DNA of 64,000 bases, taken from contig JAJFZO010000747.1 in assembly GCA_021397835.1 (NCBI GenBank), positions 3,226,501 through 3,290,500 on the forward strand, written 5' to 3'. The DNA comes from Moringa oleifera. Its lineage: Eukaryota; Streptophyta; Magnoliopsida; Brassicales; Moringaceae. The notes below the pieces were generated by a model. That model ran no database searches and was not told the DNA's origin. It was given only the letters and a program-made list of their open reading frames with translations. Of the stretch, positions 1-11,720 are shown one piece after another (within the stretch, counting starts at the first letter, position 1; each line of letters begins with the position of its first letter). The position numbers and the translations under genes were made by a program.

Positions 1-11
1 TTGTTGCAGAG
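1..11 (+). other. Probable 3' splice acceptor of a 5' UTR intron of the LPA1-like gene
   Basis: The first nine bases read TTGTTGCAG, a good polypyrimidine-CAG acceptor, followed by two bases and then the ATG at 12. The same acceptor string precedes exon 3 at 3600. This suggests the 5' UTR is split by an intron whose body lies outside the window. It is inference from nine bases only. Confidence 0.45.
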
Positions 12-3000
12 ATGGCGGATGTGGCGAAAGTGTTGTACATAGTGGTGGTGGACGAAGGGGAGAAGAGAGAGAAAGAGAACGGGAAGGAGTCGTTTCGGTA
101 TACGCGTCCCGTTTTGCAGAGTACTCTGCAACTCATGGGGTGCAAAGCACGTCATGCTTTCAAGGTATATAATTCACTTTGGGAATTAAAAATTACTTAA
201 CTTCGCTTTCTTGTCCGTTAATTTTTTAAAATAAATTTTCTTGGGTTCCTTAATTCTTCCTAATTCGCTTTCTTTGAGAAATCTGCAAGAATTTTCATTT
301 TAGGTGATTTAGCTGAATTTTCCTTAATTTCTTTTGTGTACTATTCTAAGACATTAAGGACTTTTAAGAAGGAGGTAATCTAGCTGTGTACATGAATTAT
401 GAGAAAATATGATTTGTTTGATGACTGTTAACGAGCCAGGAGGTAGATCTGAGCTATGTCTGATGTGTTCTTCCCTGTCTGAATTCAACTTTTAAAGTCA
501 ACAATGTCTGTGCACTATGTATGTCAGGAGGCTGGTCCACTTCAAACATCATAGGGATAACGACATTTTCAAGGAATTGGACTGCCTTTCTACTGTTTTT
601 TGGGAATCAACACTTTAATGGGAATACACTCTTTTATCTTTTGCTTTTCTTTTCCTCTTCTTCTTCCTTTTTTTTTTTTTTTGGTGGGAGGGTGGGATGG
701 TGGAGGTATGTTACATGAATAAGTTTTCGGTGAATTTTCTTTTTAGAATTCATTGACAAATCAGTTTTCCATTCCTTGAATTATGTGACACATTGTTTCA
801 GTTGTTCTTCCATCCAAGATTGATCTTGGATGTTCCAGTGGAATGACTGACCTTATTGCTACCTAATGCATGCATTGAAATGCTGAGTGTTTGATTGAAG
901 TAGACATAGCATACCCTATAGGTTAAGATAATATGTTCTGGTAATGATCCAGATTTTCGAACATATGTTGAAAATTAACAAGTTTATTGTATAATTTCAT
1001 TCGTTTTTGCTTTCTCTTGTATTGTTATTGGACTCTTCTAGTTATCAGGGCACTCTACAAGTGTGTTTTTATAAACTAGTGGAGGCATTGGGTCGGTGGG
1101 TAAGATTCAGCATTTTCATCATATGAAGTAATGAATTTTTTAATACTTAAGGTTATGAAGATGACAGTTATGAATGATCGTCCCTCTGATTCATTGTCTT
1201 TCCAGTGGGTATGGTAACTTCTTCATGCTTCATGCCAAGTGATCTCTTTAAAAGTCACATTTAGTTGTGGACCCTTACTGCCTTCTGGTCTATTTTTGGT
1301 TTTTTATGATTTGGAAGTTTCTTTTTTGTTAGATTTGTTCAAGCTCTCAGTGTTTCCTTGTTATTAATTGATTCCCCTGTGGAACTTATGCGAAATCTCT
1401 TATTCTCGTGAGCAGATCAGCCAGAGGGTTTTTGAATTGATAAAAAGTGAAGGTTCTTCCAATGCTCTACTTCCTAAAGAAATAGATGGAAGTTCTGAGA
1501 AGGAATATGGTCGTTTGGCAGGTGTATGCAAAGCAGAGACAACTGATGTTTTGGTTTCAGATAAAGACGATAAAAGTAAGAGTAAACCTTTTGAGTTGTA
1601 CAAAAGACGCACAACTATAGTTGTTAGAAGAGAAGCTTTCTTAGATGTTGTTTGTGATGCTCTGGATGAATATAAGTATGTGGGCCATAACCAGAGAGCG
1701 GACTTGGTTTTGGCATGCAGGTAATGTATTGCATCTTACAGATGTTTGGAATATATGTTAGTGCATGTTCGCTGGCAAAACTGATGACATATGGGACATG
1801 GATGGATATATTCCCTTGAAGGGAAGCCTGTTTTACTAGTGATTGTTAGCTGTAATTGTAGATAACTTTTGTTTTTTTGGGTACTTTGATGACTTATTTA
1901 TTTCTCTGACATAATCATTAAATGTATTATGCCTAATAGTTGAGCCTAGTCTGATACTTTAATATCATATTGGATGACTTTATCTTGAAGATGTTACTTA
2001 CTATTATGATCTTGGAAGCTGCATGGTTGTGGCCTAAATTTCTAGTGATTGTTCTGTCTTGAGGTCGATTTTACTTACTCTGCTTGTTTCTCAAGTTGAG
2101 TTTGCTTTGCTTGGGCATCATGGTTTCTTTCCTGGTATATGTAGACTAGAGAGTCTTTTCATTCTACTCCACTTCTGAAAATTTTATAGATCTCTAGACT
2201 TTCTTCCATTACTGATTTCATTCTTTATTGAGGTTTTGATAGCTTTGAGTCCTCATATCTGTTGTGTGAATTGCTGGTCTGCTGCTAATTATACCTCATC
2301 ATGTTTTCTTTCCTGGTTTATGTACACTGGAAAGACTTCTGATAATTTTATAGACATATCCAGACCTTTTCCCCTTACTGACTTCATTCTTTATTGAGGT
2401 TTTCATGGCCTTGAGTTCTCCTATGTGTCCTGCTAGTTGCTGGTTTGCTGCTAATTATACCTCACCTACATTTTCCCCTTCCCATTTTTAGAGCTTATGT
2501 CTTCACATTGTATCAATTTGCCAAAAACTTTTTCTGATCACTAAACAATTTTATCACCTTAGAATTTGACGTTAGACTATCTTCAATGTGCATAAAGGAA
2601 CAATTAGAATTATGTTGAGAATTTTCCTTCGGAAATGTTCTGTAGACTCTTGGGAGACTTTGTGAGAACTGTTGAGTATGCTGGAATGCTGGCAAACTCA
2701 TTCTCCCTCAGACATCTATTTTTATTAGATATTTTTAACTCCTTTGACCCTTCACATGACTTCTGATTTATCTTACATCACTTTTGATTTATCTTCATCT
2801 TTGTTTAGTCTCTGCACAAGTCTTTTGTCCATGTATCTATTTCAATGGGTTCTGCTTCTTGTTTCATTCAATTATATGTACGTGATTTCCTTCTTTTTGC
2901 TTTTTTTTTTCCCCTTTTTGGTGTGTGTTTGTTGCTTTCCCTTTTTATTTTGAGATTTGATGTTATTTTACTGATCTGTCACAACTATCGTAACCAGAGT

Positions 3001-6000
3001 TGCTGGTTTGTTGATGGGTTCTTTCCTGCTGCTGTCTAAGCAAGGCCACTTTTAGCTCCCTTTCTCTTTTCTTCTTTTTTTTTTTTGTCAGTGGGGTCAA
3101 AATCTAATTATTTTCTTCTATTTTCTTTCCATAACTAATCTTGGAAGATGTATGTCTTGTGAATTTCTGCGGAAAGAATTTGTGCTGGGATTTTATTATA
3201 TTTTTAATATGTTAGCTAAGTTTTTGTTGACTTGCAAAGACCAAATGAAAGAATTGTTTTATATCTTTAATATAGGCTGGGATGAACGCGATATATATTT
3301 TCTTTCCTAAAATGATGGATGAATATCAATGGACTGGTTTGATGTTTTAGAAAATACTGGTAGGATTAACTTCTTTGTGGAGTATGATTACACAAGTCAC
3401 TGTCTTGTGAGCAGTTTCCGTGTTTCACTATTTAATCTGGTTAGCTAACATTTGAAAGTGCTTAATCTTGTGGTAAATCATCTTGTTTCTTGTTGTTCTA
3501 TAGCAAGAGGTTTATTCCTCAAGAGCAAATTAACTACTCTGGCAGTGTATTTACTCTGATGAATAATTGTTTGTATAACATATGATCTTCTTGTTGCAGA
3601 ATCCGAGAAAGGAAGGAATCTGTAACTGTGCTGTTGTGTGGCACTAGCGGTTGTGGCAAGTCTACTTTGTCCGCATTGCTGGTATCTGTTTGCTACGTGC
3701 ACTAATTCTTATGTTTGACTTGTAATGTGAAGTGAAACACTTTTTTGCGCTGTTACTTGTCATGTTTCCCAAGTCAGAATATATTTATAATTTTGCATGT
3801 GACAACACAGACAAAGTATATGAACTTCTGTGTCTTTTTATCCCATAATTCACTAGTTGGACTGGTTTCTGTACCGTCATGTAGGGTAGCAGGCTGGGAG
3901 TCACAACAGTTATATCTACTGATTCCATCCGGCACATGATGAGGAGTTTTGTAGATGAGAAACAAAACCCTTTACTTTGGGCTTCAACATACCATGCAGG
4001 AGAGTTCTTGGATCCCGTGGCAGTTGCTGAAGCAAAGGCCAAGAGAAAAGCCAAAAAATTGGCTGGTATTGCACGTTCACTTCCCAAGGATGAAGTAACT
4101 GATGTTACTACCAGTGTGAAATCTGATACCCGTCAATCAGAGGTTGGTTCTAGTGCCACTGAATTGATCAGCCCTAAAGAGATGGCTGTTGAAGGGTTTA
4201 AGGCACAAAGCGAAATGGTGATTGACAGTCTTGATCGGCTGATTACAGCATGGGAAGAGAGGAAAGAATCAGTAGTTGTCGAGGGTGTTCACTTGAGCCT
4301 TAATTTTGTTGTAAGACTTTCAATTTTCTGTTCTGGAAAATTCTTCCTTTCGAGAAAGTTAAAAGCATTTCATTCTTATCGTCTTTTTAAAGGTTTTAAT
4401 TCTTTCTGTTGCAGATGGGGCTTATGAAGAAACATCCGTCAATCATACCCTTCATGATATACATTACCAATGAGGATAAACACTTGGAACGATTTGCTGT
4501 ACGGGCAAAGTACATGACATTGGACCCAGCCAAAAATAAATATGTAAAGTATATTCGAAATATCAGAACAATACAAGAATATCTCTGCAAACGGGCTGAC
4601 AAACATCTGGTTCCCAAGATAAACAATACCAATGTTGACAAGAGTGTGGCAGCCATCCATGCAACGGTCTTCAGCTGCCTTCGCAGGCGTGAGGCAGGGG
4701 AGCAGCTTTATGATTCCACGACAAATACTGTTGCTGTAGTTGACGAGGAGTATAGGAACCAGTGTGCTGCCAATTCATTGAGCTCCAAGGGAATGTTTCA
4801 GCTGATCCAGAGAAATGGTTCTTCTAGGCATCTGATGGCCCTTGTAAATACTGATGGTTCTGTTGCAAAGGCGTGGCCTGTTGATTCAGTAGATGGTAAC
4901 CGGAGGCCCATATTGGGCCCTGGTCTTGATAATGGAATAGGAAATCCAATGTATGGACCCTTGCAGATAGGCAAGGCTGAAGCAGTGAATCTTCAATTCG
5001 GTCACTTTGGGATCAGTGCTTGGCCTAGTGATGGTGGTACAAGTCATGCTGGAAGTGTTGATGAGTCAAGGGGTGATTGCACCGACACTGGTAGTAAATA
5101 TTTCTCTTCTTGCTGCAGTTCACCAAGGATGTCTGATGGGCCAGCAAAGGAGGTATCTAAACCATCAATGCTTGTTAATCTATAAAATTTCTTACGGCAT
5201 ATTCTCTATTCGATGACAATGCTGTCATTTGTATTTTTTATAAAAAAGAATTTGGCCATTTGGTAAAAGTGGATTTCCTTCTTTCCATATATTGTTTTTC
5301 TCTTGAATTTTTAATTGCTTGTGTTGCTTTTCTTCCTCCAGCTAAAGGAGGAACAATCAGTGCATGGCAGTGACGAAGAGGTTGATGATCCTCCTGAAGT
5401 AGACAGTGATGATCTCAGTGACGACAATGATAAACAGGTCCATGAAGAGGTATGGATTCAAATGCTTCTTATAAATATTGTGTTGGCTCATCTTAGAGAA
5501 CTTGCACCTCTTACTTTTGAAACTTGTTGCCAGAAAAATTGAATTAAGATGGATACTTTTCAATGGTTGGGTGATAGCATAAGCTTGGTTTAAAATTCAT
5601 GAAAGACATTAAGTTGATTGAACGCAGTCTGAACTTCTTCTTGCAGATCATATTAGATTTTAACTCGGCCTCTTTATTTTTCACAGATAGGCTCAGTTGA
5701 TGAGGAGTCTACGAAGTCAGATGAAGAGTATGATGATCTGGCACTGCAGGATATACAAGAGAATGGGTACTGGTCTGATGATGATGAAGAAACTAGGGAC
5801 AAGACAATGGCAGCATGTGGTGACCAAGCAATTCACATAAAAGGAGATAAATATAGCAAAAATCTGGACCTTTTCCTTAAAACTAGAGGTGAGCATTTGG
5901 GTGAACCTCTGTGTTCCTATTCATCCCTGCTTATGGAGAAGAACGAGAGAAGATTGCTGCCTTCTGGGAGCTTGAAAATGAGGAAACGCTCCCTCAGCAT

Positions 6001-6067
6001 TCCGGCATTGGGAAAGCATGGGTCGGCAATTGGTGATCCCATTCTTTCCGGTGCTCCCCATAGATAG
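12..6067 (+). CDS. LPA1-like P-loop NTPase domain protein (2-phosphoglycerate kinase-related), seven coding exons
   Basis: Exons read as 12-164, 1416-1720, 3600-3681, 3885-4310, 4415-5152, 5342-5449 and 5687-6067. All junctions are GT-AG, frames join, and the product is 730 aa. A Walker A motif GTSGCGKST lies at about residues 167-175, assembled across the exon 2-3 join. It is followed by [12 protein letters not shown] (about 191-202) and VVVEGVHL, a Walker B-like strand near the end of exon 4. Exon 5 carries the conserved [14 protein letters not shown] and [13 protein letters not shown] blocks. The C-terminus is acidic and low-complexity ([18 protein letters not shown]). Rice LPA1, the founding member, affects seed phytic acid, and the kinase-like core resembles archaeal 2-phosphoglycerate kinase; the actual substrate is unsettled. 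The start [14 protein letters not shown] matches the family's usual N-terminus, so the gene looks complete. Intron 2 (1.88 kb) holds a tandem duplication. It converges with the PPR gene downstream. Confidence 0.95.
2117..2463. repeat. Tandem duplication, about 181 bp, in intron 2 of the LPA1-like gene
   Basis: Two diverged copies abut, 2117-2297 and 2298-2463. Both open with ATCATG(G/T)TTTCTTTCCTGG, share the internal string TTCATTCTTTATTGAGGTTTT, and close with GCTGCTAATTATACCTC. The second copy is shorter by small deletions. The duplication is intronic and no coding role is visible. Confidence 0.85.
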
Positions 6068-6859
6068 TAGAGCAGTTTTGCCAGTGAATGACTAATGGTT
6101 TTCCCTTTACCCTGTTTTACGTTTTTCTTTTTTCTTTTTGTGCTAGTTCTAGTTAACCCCATCTGTTTCATCTCTCATATGTACAGTTTCCTCTTCTTGT
6201 TTTTTGGCAATGGTTTCGTAACGTGCCATTTTGTTTCCAAATCAAGGTAACAATTAAGCTATGGATGCACTGGTGAATGGGTTTTAACTCAAATTTTGTT
6301 CCAGAAACAGTCATACATGGACGAAAGAGATTCAGATTCTGGCTCTCTTGTGGGTGATATGATGGTTGGGCTATTAATGCCTTCCTTCTTTTCTGCCATC
6401 TTGTATGCAAATACATAAATTCTTTACCAATTCAAGTTGCAACCCAAAGGCTTCATGTACTGTCTTTTTTTTGCAAAATCCATCAATTAACACTACATTG
6501 ACATCTCCACAAATTATGAGTGCGGAGTAATCAGGGTGAACTTAATGATCTTTTATTTCTTTCACCAGGATGGTATCATTTCGAATTGGGCAGAAATGTT
6601 TTACTAAAGGACATTTTTCAATCTCAAATTATTCGGTGTTTGATCCCAAAACAAAGGCATAACAATAACCAGTGTCATGAACTCCCGTGTTCAATTTTTA
6701 ACCATGCCAAAAGGAGAATTTCCAGAAACAAGCTATTTCTGCAGCATCAACCCCTCATTTTCCATTGCCACATTTATGTTTTCTCTCCTTCATGCTCATC
6801 TCATAGTAAATGTATTATGACCTTCATTGCAGCAAATGCCCAGCTACTCATTCTAGGGG
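6068..6859. other. Convergent 3' intergenic region between the LPA1-like and PPR genes
   Basis: This 0.8-kb stretch separates two convergent stop codons and should hold the 3' UTRs of both genes. Base composition is moderate and reading frames in it are short. I see no motif supporting a separate gene. The open frame at 6520-6936 (+) runs antisense into the PPR 3' end and resembles no family I know. Confidence 0.6.
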
Positions 6860-8179
6860 TCACACCACTTTTTCACTGTGTTCAACAGCATATTTGCCAT
6901 GTACTAGAGCCATCTTATTACATGCAGGTACAATAGACTCGAATCCTTTCCTTCCCAGTTCAATTTGCAAATCAAAAGCTTCCCTTATCATCCCTTTCTG
7001 GCAAAACCCATCAACCAAAGTATTAAACATAACATGTTCTAACTCAATTCCCTTGTTACACAACCCCTTGATGTATCTCATCGCCAGCTCCATCTTCCCA
7101 GCTTTGCAGAGGCCATTGACCAAAACCCAGTGTGTATCCGCATTAGGGTTAACACCTCTGGCAGTCATTTGATCAAACAACACAAGTGCCAACTCCATGG
7201 ACCCTGATTTACAGTACCCATTCATCATCAAATTGTATAAATGAGTATCTACTCTGAAACCTCTATTATGCATAGCCAAAACCAACTTTTCAGCTTCTTT
7301 GATTTTACCAAAGCTTGTATACCCATCAACCAGAATTTTATATGTCTCAAGACTGAATGCCTCTCCTTCCTTCTCCATCATATTCAATATGAAATCCAGC
7401 TCCAGAAAATTCCATCTCCTAGCACAAGAACCTATGAGTATATTATATGTGATGATATTGGGTTTAATTCCTCTCCGCAGCATCTCCTCCACCAACTCCC
7501 TTCCTTTCTTTATCTCTCCACTCCTACACAACAAATCCACCATTACTGTTACCGAATACACAGAAATCTTAATACCCGATTCGATCATTTGATGAAAGAA
7601 ATGCAGAGCTGAACCTACTTGACCATGTTTCTTAAGGGCAAGTAAATGTATGGTGCAAGTCCTCTCATCAATGTTAATTCCATCACTCTTCATATAATCA
7701 AAAGCCTCCAGAACTTCATTGAATTTTCCATTGTCAGAGAAAACTTTGAGCATAGTATTGAAAAACTTAGCGACAACTTTTGATTCGAAACAGCAACTCA
7801 CAATTCTAGAGGCTATGACAGCAAAAGGGTACCTGAGATTTTGATCAACTGATACAGATTTCAAAAGATTCTCTGCATCTGAGAAATTTCTTGCCATCAG
7901 AAGCCTGCAAATCAGAGTCAAGTGGGCTTGGAGATCGGGTTCGAATGAGATCAACGATGGATTTTTCAGGAGGAAATTGAAGACATGCAGGCATCTTGAA
8001 GGTTCGAGAACTGGGTCAGAGAGAAACTGATGGAGTGTTGTGGGGTTGAGAGTGGACAGAGTGGCGGGGGTGGCATCGACTAGAAGTTGTGAAGAAGATG
8101 AAATTATGGTTTTGGAGATCGAACCTGGGTATGTTCTCTTCACAGTTTTGAGGGTTTTGAGTAAGTTTTGTACCGACAT
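6860..8179 (-). CDS. P-class pentatricopeptide repeat protein, organelle-targeted, intronless
   Basis: A 439-residue frame on the minus strand with no intron, as is usual for PPR genes. Residues 1-33 contain Ser/Thr, Lys and Arg but no acidic residue until D34, like a mitochondrial or plastid transit peptide. Eight contiguous 35-residue motifs fill about 137-416, for example ITYNILIGSC, HLYNLMMNGYCKSG and THWVLVNGLCKAG, each ending in the G-I/F-x-x-x turn. Residues 34-136 are helical but degenerate. No E, DYW or SMR domain follows; a 23-residue tail ends the protein. Such proteins bind single-stranded organelle RNA for stability, splicing or translation. Position next to MIR172 and SnRK1 beta-3 suggests orthology to Arabidopsis At2g28050, a PPR beside MIR172A. 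The start is the first Met before the transit-like region. Confidence 0.93.
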   Translation of the reverse strand: MSVQNLLKTLKTVKRTYPGSISKTIISSSSQLLVDATPATLSTLNPTTLHQFLSDPVLEPSRCLHVFNFLLKNPSLISFEPDLQAHLTLICRLLMARNFSDAENLLKSVSVDQNLRYPFAVIASRIVSCCFESKVVAKFFNTMLKVFSDNGKFNEVLEAFDYMKSDGINIDERTCTIHLLALKKHGQVGSALHFFHQMIESGIKISVYSVTVMVDLLCRSGEIKKGRELVEEMLRRGIKPNIITYNILIGSCARRWNFLELDFILNMMEKEGEAFSLETYKILVDGYTSFGKIKEAEKLVLAMHNRGFRVDTHLYNLMMNGYCKSGSMELALVLFDQMTARGVNPNADTHWVLVNGLCKAGKMELAMRYIKGLCNKGIELEHVMFNTLVDGFCQKGMIREAFDLQIELGRKGFESIVPACNKMALVHGKYAVEHSEKVV

Positions 8180-8299
8180 TTTGGTCCGGATTCGATCTGA
8201 AGCTGGGAAACAAATGCAGGCCTAGTTTTGATTTCCACTTTGTAGCTTTTCTGGGGATCCAAACGGAGGGAAAATCATGAGTAAACCATAAAGAGACCA

Positions 8300-8844
8300 A
8301 GAAAATACTTCGATTTTTAATTTTTCTCTCGAAAACATTTTTCTTTTCTTTGTTACGATCAGGAACAGAAAATAAATATAAGGTTTATCCAAAATTCGAA
8401 TTTCTCACCTCATTTCGTAAAGATGGATCACAATATACACGTTTTCCATCCATATTTACTTTTCTTCTCGTAAAACTGAAGATAAAACATTTTTTCTTAT
8501 GTGCGAGAAAGAAGAGACGTGTACTTTTTTCATCAAACGATTTCATTTATGAAGATTGAAAGAAAGTTACAAGGAAAATAAAAATAAAGCCCGTGAGTTG
8601 AAATGAAGACTTTGAATCCATGGCGTACAAATTCACAAAGAGTAACGTAAGGTGAGTTCATCTTAGGCTCATTAATGGGGCTTGCCCCTATGGGTTGGCT
8701 CATAAAGGGTTTGGCCCCATGAATTTCATCAATCATAAATTTTATAATTTAAAATAAATTATTTGATAAATTCATCCATTAAAATCAGTTAAATAGGATA
8801 ATAAATGGAATACATTTGATTTATTTAAATTTAAATTAAATTTA
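8300..8844. other. Upstream flank of the PPR gene
   Basis: This stretch lies 5' of the minus-strand PPR gene and should contain its promoter. An overlapping minus-strand frame begins with ATG at 8300 and would run into the PPR coding region in another frame; it would matter only if transcription starts upstream of 8300. From about 8730 the sequence becomes strongly AT-rich. I see no recognisable gene here. Confidence 0.5.
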
Positions 8845-9353
8845 AAATAAATGTTATTTTAAATCTTTATTTTATTTTTAATTAAAAATTTATTTTTAAA
8901 ATGTATTTAAATAAAATTTTTATTTTAATTTAATTTTATTAAAAAATTAGACATTAAAAATATTTCATAAAAATTTTGACTTGCAATTTTTTAATTGTGT
9001 AAAAAATATTCAAACTATCTTCATAAAAAGTTTAAAATTTTTTTGAGTACTGAAAATATTTTTTTTAAAAAAAATATAATATTAAAATTTTGATAAATTC
9101 ATAAAAAATAGCTGACAGTTTTTAAAAAAATTAAATTTGAGAGATAAAATTAAAATAAAGTTTAAAATCTATTTGAGTTAGTTTTTAGTCATTTCAATAA
9201 TAAAAAATATTATTTTTTTATAATTATACTTTTAAGTTAAGATCTAATTTGGATAAAATTTAATATATTAAGATTTATTTGAATACATTTTAAAAGTTAG
9301 AGTTTGATTGAAAAGAAAAAGTCAAAGTCAAAGTTTAAAATAATATTTATCTT
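8845..9353. mobile_element. AT-rich non-autonomous TIR element, family copy 1 (eroded)
   Basis: The left end (ATAAATGTTATTTTAAAT, followed by TTAAAATGTATTTAAATAAA) and the inverted right end near 9215-9353 (ATTTGGATAAAATTTAATAT, then AGAGTTTGATTGAAAAG) are each similar to the ends of the better preserved copy at 24279-24801. There is no coding capacity. Boundaries are approximate and no target duplication is convincing. Confidence 0.55.
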
Positions 9354-9396
9354 AAATTTTGTAAATATAAAAATTTTATCAATCAAAAGATTTAAA

Positions 9397-9925
9397 GGGA
9401 ACTCTGTTTTAAACTTGAGGTTTTATACTCTTGTTTAAATCAAAACTTGACTTTTAAAATATTTTCAAGCAAGTTTGACTTATTTATTAATTTTATTCAA
9501 ATTAAAATTTCATTAAAAAATTATAAAAATTAATAATATTTTTACTATTAAAATATCTAAAAAAATTATTTAAATAAATTCTAAACTTCATTTTAATTTC
9601 ATACTTTAAATTTTAAATAATTTTTGACTAATAAGCTATTTTTCATAAATATTTAAAAATTTTGATAATATAATTTTTTTAAAAAAATATTTTTAATAAT
9701 AAAAAATTTTAAAATTTTTTTGTGATGGTACTTAGAATATTTTCTTATATCTATGAAAAATTTTAAGATAAAATTTATTGTAAATATTTTTAATTTTTAA
9801 AATTTTTGATAGAGTTTCTATTTGATTTAACTTGATAAATTAAAATTTGCTTAAAAATATCTTAAAAGTTGAAGTTTGATTAAAGAAAAATAGAGTAAAC
9901 TTAAGATTTTAAATGATATTTACGG
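9397..9925. mobile_element. AT-rich non-autonomous TIR element, family copy 2
   Basis: It begins GGGAACTCTGTTTTAAACTT and ends TTTTAAATGATATTTACGG. The two ends are inverted and imperfect over roughly 110 bp, sharing the order of AATCAAA, AACTTTTAA and AAGCAA blocks. The AT-rich interior closely resembles that of the copy at 24279-24801, including the run around TTTTTAAAAAAATATTTTTA. It sits directly beside copy 1, so two family members lie in tandem. No transposase is encoded. Confidence 0.65.
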
Positions 9926-11180
9926 AAATCTTTAATAATTTATTAATATTTTGTGTCATTATATATATATATATATATAAATTAGTATAATATGATTATC
10001 ATATGTGTAATAATATGTATATCAAATATAAAATTAAAATTTAAAAAAATTATCAAATTTTAATGCTGTCATATTGAAAATTAAGGTAATTTATTTATTA
10101 TATGTTTTTAATTTATATATTCTTTATAAGTTAATCCATTTTACAAAGTGAACCTTAATATATTTAATTTTATTAATTGAACATATATAATTTTAAATAT
10201 CTATTAATATTATTTTTTAAATATTATTTTTAAAATTTTATTAATTTTAATATTTTAATAAAATTTGTTTTAATTTTTTATGTATTTAATATTTTAAAGT
10301 TTAAAAATTTTAATTTTAAAAAATTATATAATTTATTATTATTTATTTTAAAAATAATAAATAAAATTGTTTTATTAAGCTGGTTCATACAATTTATTAG
10401 ATCGACCTGCATAAGATTATTTTAAAATTTATTAAATTGATCCGTTCAAAGCTTAATAAATTAATCCCTATTAAGTTTAAATATCTATTAAAATTTATGT
10501 AGAGTCGAACTTGAACTTGACCTTTTAAATTCATAAATCAGATTAGACTACCCTTAAAAATTAACTTCATAAATATTACATTATTTAAAAATTATGCTAC
10601 CCTTAAAAATTAACTTCATAAATATTACATAATCTAAAAATTATGTTAATAAGCAATGTATCATACTTTAATTTTTTATATTTTGTAAATGTGTTTTAAA
10701 ATTATGAGAGATAATTTTAAATTAAAATCTCGCATAATTAAAACTTTAAAACTAATTAATATTTTTTAACGTGATACGAATCAAGATAACATTACGTCAA
10801 TCAAAACAAATTTAAAACATTCATACGATCTAAACTAAATAATATTATACAAAAAAATAATGATAACTTATAATGTAAATGTTAATCCGACAGTCACAAC
10901 AAGCTTTATATTTGGAATGTAATAAACTTTAACAAAACCCATAGAACCGCAAAAAAAAAAAAAAATGTTTTTATAAGAAAAATTGTTAGGATGTCATTAA
11001 TTTATGGAAACTAATTATGCATAATATATTGATTTCTAAATGAATTTTTTATTGAAGAGAACATTTAAAGAAAACTTGATTTTTGCCTTTTAATTCTTTT
11101 TTCATGTATTTTTAAAAAATAATATTTATAATAAATAAAGGGAGAGACCAAATTTATGAAAATTATATATTAAATCATAT
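9926..11180. repeat. AT-rich intergenic DNA with a 49-bp tandem duplication and an AT microsatellite
   Basis: A 49-bp unit beginning CTACCCTTAAAAATTAACTT occurs at 10548-10596 and again at 10597-10645 with two mismatches. An (AT)n tract lies at about 9961-9978. The rest is low-complexity AT-rich sequence in which I see no gene. Confidence 0.8.
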
Positions 11181-11720
11181 GAACACGTTATGAAATATCT
11201 AAATAATAATAATAAATCAAATGTATGCAACAAGTCGCTTTTTTTTTTCCTTCTAAAAATATATTCTTCTAATTATTCCCACAGAAAATCTCTTGTTTTC
11301 ACACTTTTTGGAAAAACAGATTCACGTGATGTCACGTGCAAGTGTCCCATGAAATCATCAGATGACATCACAGTTTACTGATGCAGTGCCTGTGACCACC
11401 ATTGGCCTTCATAGCCACATCTCTCTCAGACAGTCTCTTAACTTGGCCACGTAAAAGCCATGGATTTAATGCACTCACTACAGCCACACAAGTTTGCCTC
11501 AATCCGCGCTGCTGTTTCTGCTTCTGCTGCTCTTTCTGTGTTGCCATTACTGCACTGTGTCTGTGCGCAGAGCTTGATTTTCTTCACTAGCTATTTGCAT
11601 GCAGACCCCAGAAGAGAGATGATGATGGTCCTTGCATGCCTGCCACGTGAAAACCCATAAGACGCCATTAATTGGGACCAGATTGCTTTGGGACCATTGT
11701 CCTTTAGGGTCCCATTTGAA
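11181..11720. promoter_or_regulatory. GC-richer island with a G-box cluster (candidate regulatory region)
   Basis: Against a very AT-rich background this island contains CACGTG palindromes at 11323-11328, 11333-11338 and 11644-11649, plus GCCACGT at 11446-11452. TGATGTCA at 11328-11335 is mirrored by TGACATCA at 11363-11370. These are typical bZIP/bHLH binding cores. Small open frames at 11402-11590 and 11460-11660 (+) overlap it but match no family. It could be a distal element, a degenerate gene or the promoter of an unannotated transcript. Confidence 0.35.

Noticed and set aside
3785..4087. A 100-codon minus-strand frame opposite exon 4 of the LPA1-like gene
   Set aside because: Antisense shadow of a conserved exon.
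6520..6936. A 138-codon plus-strand frame downstream of the LPA1-like gene
   Set aside because: It runs antisense into the PPR 3' end, has no recognisable domain and starts in 3' UTR-like sequence.
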